Assembly: GCA_030537455.1 (NCBI GenBank)
Contig: JAUNMR010000029.1
Span: 1-51,411 of the forward strand
DNA: 51,411 bases
Direction of reading: 5' to 3'
DNA from: Planctomycetia bacterium
GTDB lineage: Bacteria; Planctomycetota; Planctomycetia; Pirellulales; Thermoguttaceae
Below, one piece after another: positions 40,908-49,485 of this stretch. The position numbers and the translations under genes were made by a program. Each line of letters begins with the position of its first letter. The stretch's first letter is position 1. Below the pieces are notes generated by a model. It was not told where the DNA came from, searched no databases, and saw only the letters and a program-made list of their open reading frames with translations.

Positions 40908-41810
40908 ATGGAAAACGAACTTAGAAACGCGATTCGCGAGCTGCTCACACAAAAGCAGGTCGACGTCGTGATCGGGTACGGCAAAGTCGGGGTCGACGGC
41001 GCTATTGGCGCGCTCTTTATCACCGACCCGAGCGAAGTCGACGCGATGGTCTGGAATGACGAATGTCGCCAAAACCTCGCTGTCCACCTTACCAGACCGG
41101 AAGTTAAAGCGCTCGGCAAAGCTGCGATCGTTGTGAAACCGTGTGACGCGCGCGCCATCGTCGTACTGGCGAACGAAGCGCAAATTGACCGCGACAATCT
41201 CGTCGTGATCTCAGCGCCCTGTACCGGCGTTAAGAAAGCCGACGCCTCCGGACACAAGACCGACGAACTGGAAAAGAAATGCCTTTCCTGCGTTGAACAC
41301 GTTCCGCAGAACGTCGACGTCGTGGTCGGCGCCACCGACGCGGCGCAAGCGCTCGACGCGCAAAACCAAGAGGTCGCGCAGAATCGCTCCGCCGGTCATC
41401 AGACTCGTCTGGCTGAGCTACGCGCGAAGTCCCCGGAAGAACGTTTTGACTTCTGGAAGAAGGAATTTGACCGTTGCATTCGTTGCTACGCCTGCCGACA
41501 GAACTGCCCGTTGTGCTACTGCCGTCGGTGCGTCGCCGATAAAAATAGACCCGTGCGTATCGATTCCTCCGCGTCCCTCAAAGGAAACTTCGCCTGGAAT
41601 ATCCTGCGCGCCTTCCACCTCGCAGGAAGATGCATTGGTTGCGGCGCGTGTGCGAACGCCTGCCCCGCGGGCATCGAACTCGATTTGCTCAACTTAACCC
41701 TTGCTAACGCCGCGCAAGACCAATTCGGTTACGTCTCAGGAAAGACCCTGGGCGAAGCGCCGCTCATTGGCACGTACGACACGACCGATAAGGAGGAGTT
41801 CATCAGATGA
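40908..41810 (+). CDS. Ferredoxin-type electron transfer subunit (FlxC/FlxB-like)
   Basis: 300 aa. The N-terminal part (about 1-175) has VDVVIGYGKV, IVVKPCDARAIVVLANEAQ, VISAPCTGVKKAD and CLSCVEHVP, resembling the beta-subunit-like proteins of F420-dependent hydrogenases and dehydrogenases. The C-terminal part carries CIRCYACRQNCPLCYCRRC (about 190-208) and CIGCGACANACP (about 242-253). It ends in an ATGA overlap with the next gene, so the two are translationally coupled. This architecture is seen in the middle subunits of Flx-type complexes; which of FlxB or FlxC it equals I cannot decide. Confidence 0.82.
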   Translation: MENELRNAIRELLTQKQVDVVIGYGKVGVDGAIGALFITDPSEVDAMVWNDECRQNLAVHLTRPEVKALGKAAIVVKPCDARAIVVLANEAQIDRDNLVVISAPCTGVKKADASGHKTDELEKKCLSCVEHVPQNVDVVVGATDAAQALDAQNQEVAQNRSAGHQTRLAELRAKSPEERFDFWKKEFDRCIRCYACRQNCPLCYCRRCVADKNRPVRIDSSASLKGNFAWNILRAFHLAGRCIGCGACANACPAGIELDLLNLTLANAAQDQFGYVSGKTLGEAPLIGTYDTTDKEEFIR

Positions 41811-42811
41811 GCCAAATCATTTCGCTTGACAATCTGAAGCGTCTTCTCGACGCGAAAATCGCTGACGGCGCGACCGTCGTCGCCCCGGTTCAAGACGGCG
41901 ATTTTGTCTCCTTTAAGGCGATCGATAAGGCCGAGAACGCGACGCTCCAGCCTCGCGCGGCTATGCAGAATTCGATCAAAGAATTTTTCTTCCCGAAGCA
42001 CGAAACGCTCTTTAGCTTTGTGCGTCAGGGCAACGACGTCCAACTCCTTGACGCGCCTGACTTTGAAAAGGAACAGATCGTGGTCGGCGCGCGCCCCTGT
42101 GACGCCGCCGCACTGGAAATTCTTGATCCGCTCTTTGCCTGGGATTATCAGGATCGATTCTTCCAAGAGCGTCGCAAGCAGACGACCGTAGTCGCCTTTG
42201 CGTGCACCGTTTGCGACGCGCACTGCTTCTGCACCGCGGTCGGCGGCGCGCCTGATAATACCAAAGGCGCCGACGCGCTCTTGTATCAAACCGAAGACGG
42301 TTCCTTTGAAGTTAAGACGCTCACGGAAAAGGGCGAAAAGCTTTTCGCCGGTCAACTGACCGACGGTTCCGCCAACCTGAAGCCCCTGGCGACCCCCAAT
42401 GGCGCGATTAAGACCGAAGAGGTCGCCAGCTGGATTAAGGACAACTTCACTTCACCGGTGTGGGAGAAAGTCTCGTTGCGTTGCGTCGGTTGCGGCGCCT
42501 GTGCGTTTGTCTGCCCGACCTGCCACTGTTTCGATATCGTCGATGAAGGCTCCTACTCCAAGGGCAAGCGTGTTAAGAACTGGGATTCCTGCCAGGAAGC
42601 GATGTTCACGCTACACGCGTCTGGTCATAACCCGCGCGCGACGCAAGGCGCGCGTCAGCGTCAGCGTCTCACGCACAAGTTCGTGACCTATCCTCAAAAA
42701 TTCGGATTTTATCTGTGCACCGGGTGCGGCTCCTGCTCTCGCTCCTGCGGCGCGTCTTTTGGCGTGCGACCCTGCTTGGAAGCGCTTGAACAAAACGCTA
42801 CGCAAAAGTAA
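41807..42811 (+). CDS. 4Fe-4S dicluster subunit (FlxB/AsrA-like)
   Basis: 334 aa. It resembles the AsrA/HydB family of ferredoxin-like subunits: IVVGARPCDAAALEILDPLF near 90-110, CTVCDAHCFCTAVGG near 132-146, then two cluster motifs, CVGCGACAFVCPTCHCFDI (about 226-244) and CTGCGSCSRSCGASFGVRP (about 304-322). Together with the next gene it probably passes electrons from a flavin on the reductase subunit to MvhD. The ATGA overlap with the upstream gene supports a stable complex. Confidence 0.85.
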   Translation: MSQIISLDNLKRLLDAKIADGATVVAPVQDGDFVSFKAIDKAENATLQPRAAMQNSIKEFFFPKHETLFSFVRQGNDVQLLDAPDFEKEQIVVGARPCDAAALEILDPLFAWDYQDRFFQERRKQTTVVAFACTVCDAHCFCTAVGGAPDNTKGADALLYQTEDGSFEVKTLTEKGEKLFAGQLTDGSANLKPLATPNGAIKTEEVASWIKDNFTSPVWEKVSLRCVGCGACAFVCPTCHCFDIVDEGSYSKGKRVKNWDSCQEAMFTLHASGHNPRATQGARQRQRLTHKFVTYPQKFGFYLCTGCGSCSRSCGASFGVRPCLEALEQNATQK

Positions 42812-42846
42812 ACGTCCTTTCGGCTACAGTTAGTGAGGTAGAAGCT

Positions 42847-43680
42847 ATGGAAAATATTTATATGCCCGATCCGATGGAGGTCGTCGGCGTCTTCCAGCAG
42901 ACCGCGGACGTTAAACTCGTGCGCATTCGTTTCCGCGACGAAGAAAAGAACAAGAACTTCCATTTCAATATTGGTCAGTTCGGTCTGTACTCCGTCTTTG
43001 GCGTCGGTGAATCGACCTTTAATATCTGCTGTTCTAATTCCCATGACTACATTGAGTTCTGTTTCCGCAAGACCGGTCGCGTGACCGAGCGTATGTGGGA
43101 CGTTGAGCCCGGCGATACGATCGGCTTCCGCGGACCGTTCGGAAACTCCTATCCCATGAAAGAATGGGAAGGTAAAAACCTGGTCTTTGTCGCCGGCGGT
43201 ATCGCCATGCCGCCGATCCGTTGCGCGATCCAATACGCATTGGAAAACCGCGACAAGTACGGTAAAATCACCATTGTCTACGGCGCGCGTACCGTGAACG
43301 ACCTGGTCTGCAAAGACGAACTTGATCAATGGGCGACCTACCCGAACGTCGACGTGCTCAAGACCGTTGACGTCGCGCCGGAAGGCGGCGTGGAATGGAA
43401 CGGTCGCGTCGACTTTGTTCCGACCGTCCTCAAGGATTCCGGCGTGACCGGCGACAATTCCGTTGCGCTCGTGGTTGGTCCTCCGATTATGATCAAATTG
43501 TCCCTGCCGATCCTGGTGGAAAACGGTTTCAAAGACGAAGATATCTTCACGAGCCTTGAAAACCGTATGAAGTGCGGTCTGGGTAAGTGCGGTCGTTGCA
43601 ACTGCGGTTCTGTCTACGTCTGCAAGGAAGGTCCGGTCTTTACGCAGGCTGATATCAAACGGATGCCGAACGACTTCTAA
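42847..43680 (+). CDS. flxA: NAD(P)H/FAD oxidoreductase subunit (FlxA-like)
   Basis: 277 aa. A ferredoxin-reductase-type protein: FAD-binding barrel with GQFGLYSVFGVGESTFNIC and PGDTIGFRGPFGNSYP; NAD(P)-binding half with LVFVAGGIAMPPIRCAIQYA (about 117-136) and ITIVYGARTVNDLVCKDEL; and a C-terminal PyrK-type [2Fe-2S] site with Cys in MKCGLGKCGRCNC and VYVC (about 240-262). Homologues include the dihydroorotate dehydrogenase electron-transfer subunit, AsrB and the HydG gamma subunit of sulfhydrogenases; context favours FlxA, the NADH entry point of FlxABCD-HdrABC. It is the last gene of the run and is followed by a strong terminator. Confidence 0.85.
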   Translation: MENIYMPDPMEVVGVFQQTADVKLVRIRFRDEEKNKNFHFNIGQFGLYSVFGVGESTFNICCSNSHDYIEFCFRKTGRVTERMWDVEPGDTIGFRGPFGNSYPMKEWEGKNLVFVAGGIAMPPIRCAIQYALENRDKYGKITIVYGARTVNDLVCKDELDQWATYPNVDVLKTVDVAPEGGVEWNGRVDFVPTVLKDSGVTGDNSVALVVGPPIMIKLSLPILVENGFKDEDIFTSLENRMKCGLGKCGRCNCGSVYVCKEGPVFTQADIKRMPNDF

Positions 43681-43725
43681 GTTATAACGTCAAAATAACT
43701 TAGCTCGTTCGTTTGGAACGTAAAG

Positions 43726-43762
43726 AAAAAACTCTGTAGCCGCGCGGTTACAGAGTTTTTTT
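43726..43762 (+). terminator. Rho-independent terminator of the hdr/flx cluster
   Basis: ACTCTGTA (43731-43738) pairs with TACAGAGT (43749-43756), with flanking A5/T7 runs and an inner CCGCGCGG. Confidence 0.9.
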
Positions 43763-43810
43763 CATGGTCGTATTTGTCGTCAAAGTGTGAGTCGAACTAC
43801 AGTGGTTTAA

Positions 43811-43861
43811 AAATAAAGGGAGCGCCATGCGCGGGGCAATACGCATAGCGCTCCCTTTTTA
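43811..43861. terminator. Second, bidirectional terminator between convergent genes
   Basis: An 11-bp stem AAAGGGAGCGC (43815-43825) with GCGCTCCCTTT (43848-43858), plus inner ATGCG/CGCAT pairing. T-rich runs follow on both strands. On the minus strand it ends the M24 peptidase gene. Confidence 0.85.
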
Positions 43862-43898
43862 TTGTGTCGACAGGTTATAAAGTTTCCCACTACAACGG

Positions 43899-45116
43899 TT
43901 ACAGATTAAGCCAGTCTAGCGTTTCCGGCAGCGGCGAGCCGAGATTGACGCAACCGTCTTCGGTGACCGTAACGATATCTTCCACGCGAATACCTCCGAA
44001 CTCTTTGCTATAGAGTCCTGGCTCGACCGAGACGACGTCGCCGACGACCAATTCCGGACCACGGAAATCCAGGAGTGGCGGCTCGTGGATCGACAATCCC
44101 AGACCGTGACCGGTTCCGTGCGTGAGACGAATTTGCGTTTGCGCCTCTTCTGTGTCCGGCGCGGCATAGCCGAAACCGTAGGATTCCAGCGCCTTGATCG
44201 TCGCGCGATGTACCGTTTCCCCGTCGACGCCGGCGCGTATCGTTGCGGTCGCCGCGGCTTTAGCGGCGCAGATCGCCTCGAGCATTTTCGCGTAAATCGG
44301 TTGGATTTCTCCGTGAACAACCGTGCGGGTGCAGTCGCCGTTATACAGCGTCGATTTATTCATTGGGAAAACGTCGATAATAATCGGCTCGCCTGTATAA
44401 AGATAGCCGGAGCCGTAGTTGTGGCAGTCGCCCCCGTCTTTGCGACCCGCGACGATCGACGGAACGTTCTGATAACCTGCGTCCAGAAGCGTGCGGTCGA
44501 TAAAACGTCGCATGTTATCGGAGGTGAGAAGCTCGCCGTCCGACGCGACCAGGCGTCCCTGCGCGTCGGGCGACGCCGTGGCGATACGCACGCAAGCCTG
44601 ACGAATCGCCTCTTCCGTGGCAAGTTGCGCCTCGTGGATATATTCCAACTCCTGCGCGTCCTTGGAGCGGCGTTCGATGATTCCGCGATTAACGTCGCAC
44701 TCGCACGCGATTCCAACGTTCTTTAATTCCGCGACATAGATTAGCGGCAGAGTGCGGTCGGAAATGACCAACTCCACGCCGGCGCGACGAAACGCCTCCG
44801 CAACGCTTTGCGCAGTGGCGACTTCTCGATCGCCAGACAGACCAGTTTGCGGCGCGAAGTCGGCGGGACAGGCGATATAATCGGCGAGCGCGGCGGCGCG
44901 TGCGCGTTCATTTTCGATATCGCGAAGAATGAGCAGGCGCGTTTGGTTCGGCGCGGTCTTACGATTGGGATTGACGCTCGGTTTCGCGTTGGGGAATGAG
45001 ACTTCTTCGTTAAATTCCAGAACCGCGGCGGGGTCGCCTACTAGAAAGCGCATTTTCCAATAGAGGGTAGCGCTCACAGTCGGCACGCCAGCGGTTAAAT
45101 AGGCAGTTTTGGGCAT
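43899..45116 (-). CDS. M24-family aminopeptidase (Xaa-Pro aminopeptidase type)
   Basis: 405 aa. A creatinase-like N-terminal domain (about 1-165) is followed by the pita-bread catalytic domain. All five metal ligands can be placed: Asp in PIIIDVFP, Asp in LYNGDCTRTVV, His in THGTGHGLGLSIHE, Glu in VVSVEPGLYS and Glu in GIRVEDIVTV. Two metal ions there remove N-terminal residues, usually before proline. The N-terminal part is more diverged than the catalytic part, as is common. Probably cytoplasmic: no signal peptide. The next gene upstream on the same strand, the amidase, is 45 bases away. Confidence 0.9.
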   Translation of the reverse strand: MPKTAYLTAGVPTVSATLYWKMRFLVGDPAAVLEFNEEVSFPNAKPSVNPNRKTAPNQTRLLILRDIENERARAAALADYIACPADFAPQTGLSGDREVATAQSVAEAFRRAGVELVISDRTLPLIYVAELKNVGIACECDVNRGIIERRSKDAQELEYIHEAQLATEEAIRQACVRIATASPDAQGRLVASDGELLTSDNMRRFIDRTLLDAGYQNVPSIVAGRKDGGDCHNYGSGYLYTGEPIIIDVFPMNKSTLYNGDCTRTVVHGEIQPIYAKMLEAICAAKAAATATIRAGVDGETVHRATIKALESYGFGYAAPDTEEAQTQIRLTHGTGHGLGLSIHEPPLLDFRGPELVVGDVVSVEPGLYSKEFGGIRVEDIVTVTEDGCVNLGSPLPETLDWLNL

Positions 45117-45161
45117 TGTTATCTCGGTGGTTTTGGAGTAAATTTGAGAAGTGAGCGGAGT

Positions 45162-45842
45162 TTATTTTTCTAGCGCTTCGGGGTGTTCTTCCGCGAGGTG
45201 AATCAGTACGGCGCGCGCGAGCGCTTCACCGATCGCGTTGATATTCTCCATGATCCAGGTTGCGTCCTGTTCGTTGTCATGGAAAGCGATTTCGACGAGA
45301 CAGGACGCGCATTTAGGCGCGGCGGGCTCATGCATTGGCTTGTTTTCTCCGAAACGATTATAGCCTTCTTTAATTCCGCGATTGGGTCCCTTGTACAACT
45401 TCATGAGCTCGTCGTTAATACGCTGTGCAAAGCGTTCGGCTTCGCCCCCTTTACGATGAACCCAGACCTCTGTGCCACGCGCTTTGGTATTCGCGGCGTT
45501 GGAGTGGATCGCGAAGTACAGGTCGACGCCGAGTTTATTTGCTTCGTCGGTATATTCTCGGATTGTCTTTTCAGGGTCGTTGCGATAGACCTTGATTCCC
45601 TGCGCCTTGAGCAGTGGTTCCACGACGTCGGCGACCTGGTTCATGCGTTCCTTTTCGGAATGAAAATCGCCGAAACCGATATTATGAATCTGGTTGGAGG
45701 GGCTCAGCCACAGGGAGAGCGCGTCCTGTTTGAATTTCGGCAAGGGGTTGGCGGCTGACTCTTGACCGAAACCAGCGCGGCAGAGCGTCGTGAGCGCAAC
45801 GAGCGTGGCGAAGAGGCATAGTCGAGCGAAAAGGCGTGGCAT
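45162..45842 (-). CDS. Exported N-acetylmuramoyl-L-alanine amidase (Amidase_3)
   Basis: 226 aa. Signal peptide at residues 1-26 (LCLFATLVALTTLCRAGFG). The domain starts LSLWLSPSNQIHNIGFGDF, a variant seen in LSPSNQ-type amidases where the usual first metal His of the HGG motif is not in its standard place. Glu of HSEKERMNQVADVV, His of YFAIHSNAA and Glu of CLVEIAFHDNEQDA (the catalytic Glu) are present. It would cut the amide between MurNAc and the peptide in the periplasm, consistent with planctomycetes having peptidoglycan. No cell-wall-binding repeats follow. It may be co-transcribed with the M24 peptidase downstream. Confidence 0.87.
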   Translation of the reverse strand: MPRLFARLCLFATLVALTTLCRAGFGQESAANPLPKFKQDALSLWLSPSNQIHNIGFGDFHSEKERMNQVADVVEPLLKAQGIKVYRNDPEKTIREYTDEANKLGVDLYFAIHSNAANTKARGTEVWVHRKGGEAERFAQRINDELMKLYKGPNRGIKEGYNRFGENKPMHEPAAPKCASCLVEIAFHDNEQDATWIMENINAIGEALARAVLIHLAEEHPEALEK

Positions 45843-45896
45843 AGTGCGAGCTTTCTGTCTGGGAAAGGTTGAGCGCGCGTGGGCGCGCCATAAGGC

Positions 45897-45952
45897 TTAA
45901 AAAAAACAGCGCGTTATACGCCGATTTCATTGTATCGACGCATAACGCGCTG
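45897..45952 (-). terminator. Rho-independent terminator after the HzsA-like/SUMF1 gene
   Basis: An 11-bp stem (CAGCGCGTTAT at 45907-45917 with ATAACGCGCTG at 45942-45952) and, on the minus strand, a T8 run right after it. Confidence 0.85.
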
Positions 45953-46000
45953 TGCAAGTCTAATCTATTGAGCGCGCGTAAAAGCGCGTCGCTAATGAGA

Positions 46001-49000
46001 TTAATCTTCGATAATCAGGCGAATACCGACGTTGTGAACCTTTTGCCACGGCAGGTACGCTTGGCGGAAGGAACTGCCGACCACCTTGGGACGGTCGGCC
46101 CAGGATCCCCCGCGCGCGACCTTCTTCGCCTTTTCGTCGAGGTTATTGCGTCCGTCGGCGTCGTTGTACGGGTACGCTTGATAGTCAGAGCGCGTCCATT
46201 CCGCGACGTTGCCGATCATGTCGTAGAGTCCCCAGGCGTTCGGTGCGTTTTGCGCCACGTAGTCGACAATGAACCAGTGGTCGGTAAAGCGGTCGTCGCG
46301 CAGTGGGAAGACGCTATTTTCCGGGTAATTATGACGCACATGGATCGTCGCGCCACTTTCCCAGGTGGTATAGAGACGTCGACGGTCGGCGTCAGCGAGG
46401 TTGGCGAATTTCGAGAAGTCAGCTTCGAAGGGGCCGAAGTAGAACTTTTCAGCGCTACCGGAGCGCGCCGCCCATTCCCATTGCGCTTCGGTCGGCAAGG
46501 AGGCTTTGACGCCCTTTTCCTCGTTCAACCACTGTACGAAACGTTGCGCTTCGTTCCAGCTCACGCGCGCCACTGGCTGGTTCGGATGGTTCGCAATATA
46601 CCCGGGCACGATGTGGTCTTTACCATGTTCCTCGATGTAACGCGTGTCATGTTCCGGATCAAATGCGGCGTACTGCGCGTTGGTGATTTCGGTCTTGCTC
46701 ATCCAGAACGGCTTGTCAATTGTGACATAGGCGCGCGGCTGTTCGTCCGGGTATCCTTCCAGCGACCCCATGACGAATTTGCCAGAGGGAATGCGCACGA
46801 ATTCGATCTCAACGTCATCGGCGAGCTTGACCTTCTTCGTGATGGCGCCGTCGAGCGCCGCGGCGTTCTGAAGAGCCTGCGCTTGCGCTTGGTCGAAGGA
46901 CCATTCGGTCGTGAAATCGTCGGTCGGTTTCGGTAGTTTCTCGGGCTTAATCGGTTCCGGAGCGGGACGCGATTGCATTTCCATAAGTAGACGATCGTAT
47001 TCGTTTTCGACGTCGACCGCCGCGGAATCGGCGTAAAGTTCAGAGAGTTCCAGTCGTCGCTTGGCTTCCGGTTCGTTGCCCCATTTTCCTCTCCACGGGG
47101 CGTTGAAGTCGATCCAGTTGACAATAAGTCTACGCGCCTCGTCGTCAAGTTTCACGTTGTGGTGGCCCTTATCGAGCATTTGCACTAGTTCGCTTGTTGA
47201 GGCATGGTATTCGTACGGGGGCAGTACGTCCATATCGGTTTCCGGACCGGGACGACGCACGAACGGATGAATATTATCATAGGCCTGACGCGCATCGGCG
47301 AAGGAGGGACGATCGTCCTTAGAGCCGTCGTGGCAGGCAATGCAATATTTCTTAACGACGCGGTGATACAGGTCAAGTTCGAAGGTGATAGAACGTCGCG
47401 GACCGAGGTAATCTTTGATTTCGTCCGGTTCGCGGCGCGACGCCATTGTCAGAACCGATTGTGTCGCGTCGAGTTGCGACTCGTGGCAACCGTTACAGCT
47501 GACGTTTTCGCCCGGCATACCGACGAACCAACTACGGAAGAGCTGAATCGCGGCTCCGTCTTTGTCGACGGGCAGTAGCGCCACGGGGGTATTCGCGGGA
47601 ATTTTAAAGGAGGCCGAGCCGTCCTCTTCCACGGGAACGTAACCTAAGATGCGCTTGATATCCCAGCTGCTCTGCACGCCGACCGATTCGTGACCGCCGG
47701 TGTGCAGGTACGCGAAGTGATAGGCGAAGACCTTCAGGCCGACGATTTCGCCACGCGGAACGTTTTCGGTTCCGAAGCCGTTGTAAACGTCGGTGATAAA
47801 TACGTTTGCTTCTTTTTCTCCTTCAACCACGCGATTGGGCAAGACCGGGGGTAGGTCGCGTTCCACCAGCGGGGTTGGGAAGAAGTCGCCTTTACCCTGG
47901 ATCACATCGATCGGCGTCATATTATCGAAGACGTCGACGAGATAGAGACCGTAAGTACCGGGCGCTCCGTCGATTTCACAGTTGACGAGGATGTAATTCT
48001 CGCACAACGGGTAGGGGAAGACGAAGTTGTACTTCAGACCGGTCGATTGCATGTCGAGGACATTTCCCACCACGGGTCGACCGTATCCGGGGATTTCGGC
48101 GATAAAGCCGGTGTCTTCCGCGGGGAAGATGTCGGGGTGGACGTCTAGTTGGGTGTTTTCCGGACCCCATTCTAGTTCGGTCGGATGGAAGCGGAAGGGG
48201 TATTTACGCGCCACAGTCGGATCGATAATCAGGAGACGCCCAGTGTCGCCGCGACCGTGGTGACCGGAGCCGATACCGACGATCTTTGAGGAGTCGGGAA
48301 ACTCACGCGCGTGTTTGAACGCGGTCGGGAAGTAGGAACCGGAGCCGTACAGTTCGGTTTGGTTCGTTCCGTCCGGGTTCATGTGGAAGAGAATACGGCT
48401 GAAATAGTGCATAATATCGCTGTATTCCCAGCGCAGGTACATAATTCGCCCGTTTTTGAGCGGGGTGGGGTGCCAGTCGGAGTCCTGTTCGAAGGTGAGC
48501 TGTCTTACCGCCTTTGTTTCGGGGTTAATCGTGTAGATATTCGCCATGGGGTCGGAGCCATTGATACAGGGCAGACCTTGTTTACCGGCGTTTGAACACG
48601 CGATCACCATTCCCTCGGGGGTATAACATGAGTCGAAGAAGTCGACGTCCGGCTGGTCGGTTGGGGAGAGAGTTTTCAGACCGGAACCGTCGCGATTAAT
48701 TTCGAAAATCGCCCAGCGCTTATTGTCCTCGCTAATGGAGGAGAACATAATGCGTTCGCCGTCCCAGTTCAATTCCGGCTCGAGGATCGGTCGGGAATTT
48801 TCCGGCTTATAGATCGGCGTAAAGGTCGGTTTGTCGGAGCGTAGGTCGGAGAGAATACCGAGTTCGGCGTCCCAGCCTTCCTTCGGAACCTTGTCGATCG
48901 TCATGAAGTCGTCGCCGACCGCAGGCAATCTCGAGGCGCGCACGACGAGCAGTTCCAAGTCGTCGAGTTCCGGCAGCGCCAGTAGCGCTTTGCGACGGAA

Positions 49001-49258
49001 GGCGGCAAATCGTTCTTCCCACGCTTGGTCTTTGGGCTCGGCTTTTTCGATTTCCTCGAGTTCGGCCAGATAGGCGGCGCCGTCGGGATAATCGTCGCCG
49101 AACTGCGTGGTCATATCGTTAATCGCGCGCCTGACCGACTCGATGGTATTCATGGGGCGGTCGTTGTCGTTGCCCGGAAAGGGACGAGCGGCGTAGCTAA
49201 GCGTTGAAAAGAACGCTAAGACGACCACAAGGAAGATTTGTATAAGGAGGCGTTTCAT
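46001..49258 (-). CDS. Diheme PD40/hydrazine-synthase-alpha-like protein fused to a SUMF1 domain
   Basis: 1085 aa from the ATG at 49258, preceded by GGAG 5 bases upstream; signal peptide at 1-24. Residues about 100-480 carry PD40/TolB-like propeller repeats (NWDGERIMFSSISEDNKRW, then IFEINRDGSGLKTL; YTINPETKAVRQLTFEQDSDWHPTP). The middle region resembles the alpha subunit of hydrazine synthase and has a heme c motif CNGCH (about 595) and a second, CIACH (about 645). A helical linker leads to the C-terminal SUMF1/FGE-like domain (about 825-1085): FVRIPSGKFVMGSLEG, SKTEITNAQYAAF, LPTEAQWEWAARSG, NAWGLYDMIGNVAEWT, RGGSWADRP. The FGE catalytic Cys are absent from the RGGSW segment, so it is not a sulfatase-activating enzyme. 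Probably a periplasmic c-type cytochrome; its reaction is unknown. Confidence 0.85.
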   Translation of the reverse strand: MKRLLIQIFLVVVLAFFSTLSYAARPFPGNDNDRPMNTIESVRRAINDMTTQFGDDYPDGAAYLAELEEIEKAEPKDQAWEERFAAFRRKALLALPELDDLELLVVRASRLPAVGDDFMTIDKVPKEGWDAELGILSDLRSDKPTFTPIYKPENSRPILEPELNWDGERIMFSSISEDNKRWAIFEINRDGSGLKTLSPTDQPDVDFFDSCYTPEGMVIACSNAGKQGLPCINGSDPMANIYTINPETKAVRQLTFEQDSDWHPTPLKNGRIMYLRWEYSDIMHYFSRILFHMNPDGTNQTELYGSGSYFPTAFKHAREFPDSSKIVGIGSGHHGRGDTGRLLIIDPTVARKYPFRFHPTELEWGPENTQLDVHPDIFPAEDTGFIAEIPGYGRPVVGNVLDMQSTGLKYNFVFPYPLCENYILVNCEIDGAPGTYGLYLVDVFDNMTPIDVIQGKGDFFPTPLVERDLPPVLPNRVVEGEKEANVFITDVYNGFGTENVPRGEIVGLKVFAYHFAYLHTGGHESVGVQSSWDIKRILGYVPVEEDGSASFKIPANTPVALLPVDKDGAAIQLFRSWFVGMPGENVSCNGCHESQLDATQSVLTMASRREPDEIKDYLGPRRSITFELDLYHRVVKKYCIACHDGSKDDRPSFADARQAYDNIHPFVRRPGPETDMDVLPPYEYHASTSELVQMLDKGHHNVKLDDEARRLIVNWIDFNAPWRGKWGNEPEAKRRLELSELYADSAAVDVENEYDRLLMEMQSRPAPEPIKPEKLPKPTDDFTTEWSFDQAQAQALQNAAALDGAITKKVKLADDVEIEFVRIPSGKFVMGSLEGYPDEQPRAYVTIDKPFWMSKTEITNAQYAAFDPEHDTRYIEEHGKDHIVPGYIANHPNQPVARVSWNEAQRFVQWLNEEKGVKASLPTEAQWEWAARSGSAEKFYFGPFEADFSKFANLADADRRRLYTTWESGATIHVRHNYPENSVFPLRDDRFTDHWFIVDYVAQNAPNAWGLYDMIGNVAEWTRSDYQAYPYNDADGRNNLDEKAKKVARGGSWADRPKVVGSSFRQAYLPWQKVHNVGIRLIIED

Positions 49259-49446
49259 AGAGGCTCCGTAAACAAAGAAAAACAAAAAGTTTGTGCATGG
49301 ATCAAGCGCGAGGTTAAGCGCGCGTGACGTCACGACACGGTAGGCTACTGATCAGAATTATACTGGGTTGACAAGCGTTGTAAAGCAAAGCGCGACGCCA
49401 CGACGGTTGGAAAACGTCGCGACGTCGCGCAGAGTTGTGGGAAAGC

Positions 49447-49477
49447 GCGCCTAGGCGTTTGCCAAAGCGCTAGGCGC
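49447..49477 (-). terminator. Hairpin after the lipoprotein gene, weak terminator
   Basis: GCGCCTAG (49447-49454) pairs with CTAGGCGC (49470-49477). There is no strong T-run, so it may only be a stabilising 3' hairpin. Confidence 0.45.
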
Positions 49478-49485
49478 GACGTGGA

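Noticed and set aside
43681..43898. Possible small RNA gene between convergent genes
   Set aside because: The two strong hairpins are fully explained as terminators of the flanking transcripts.
45869..46936. 355-codon frame antisense to the HzsA-like/SUMF1 gene
   Set aside because: Mirror frame of a confidently assigned protein; no motif and no ribosome binding site.
46001..49258. Anammox hydrazine synthase
   Set aside because: The HzsA-like similarity is limited to the middle region; no beta/gamma subunit, hydrazine dehydrogenase or other anammox gene is present, and the protein is fused to a SUMF1 domain.
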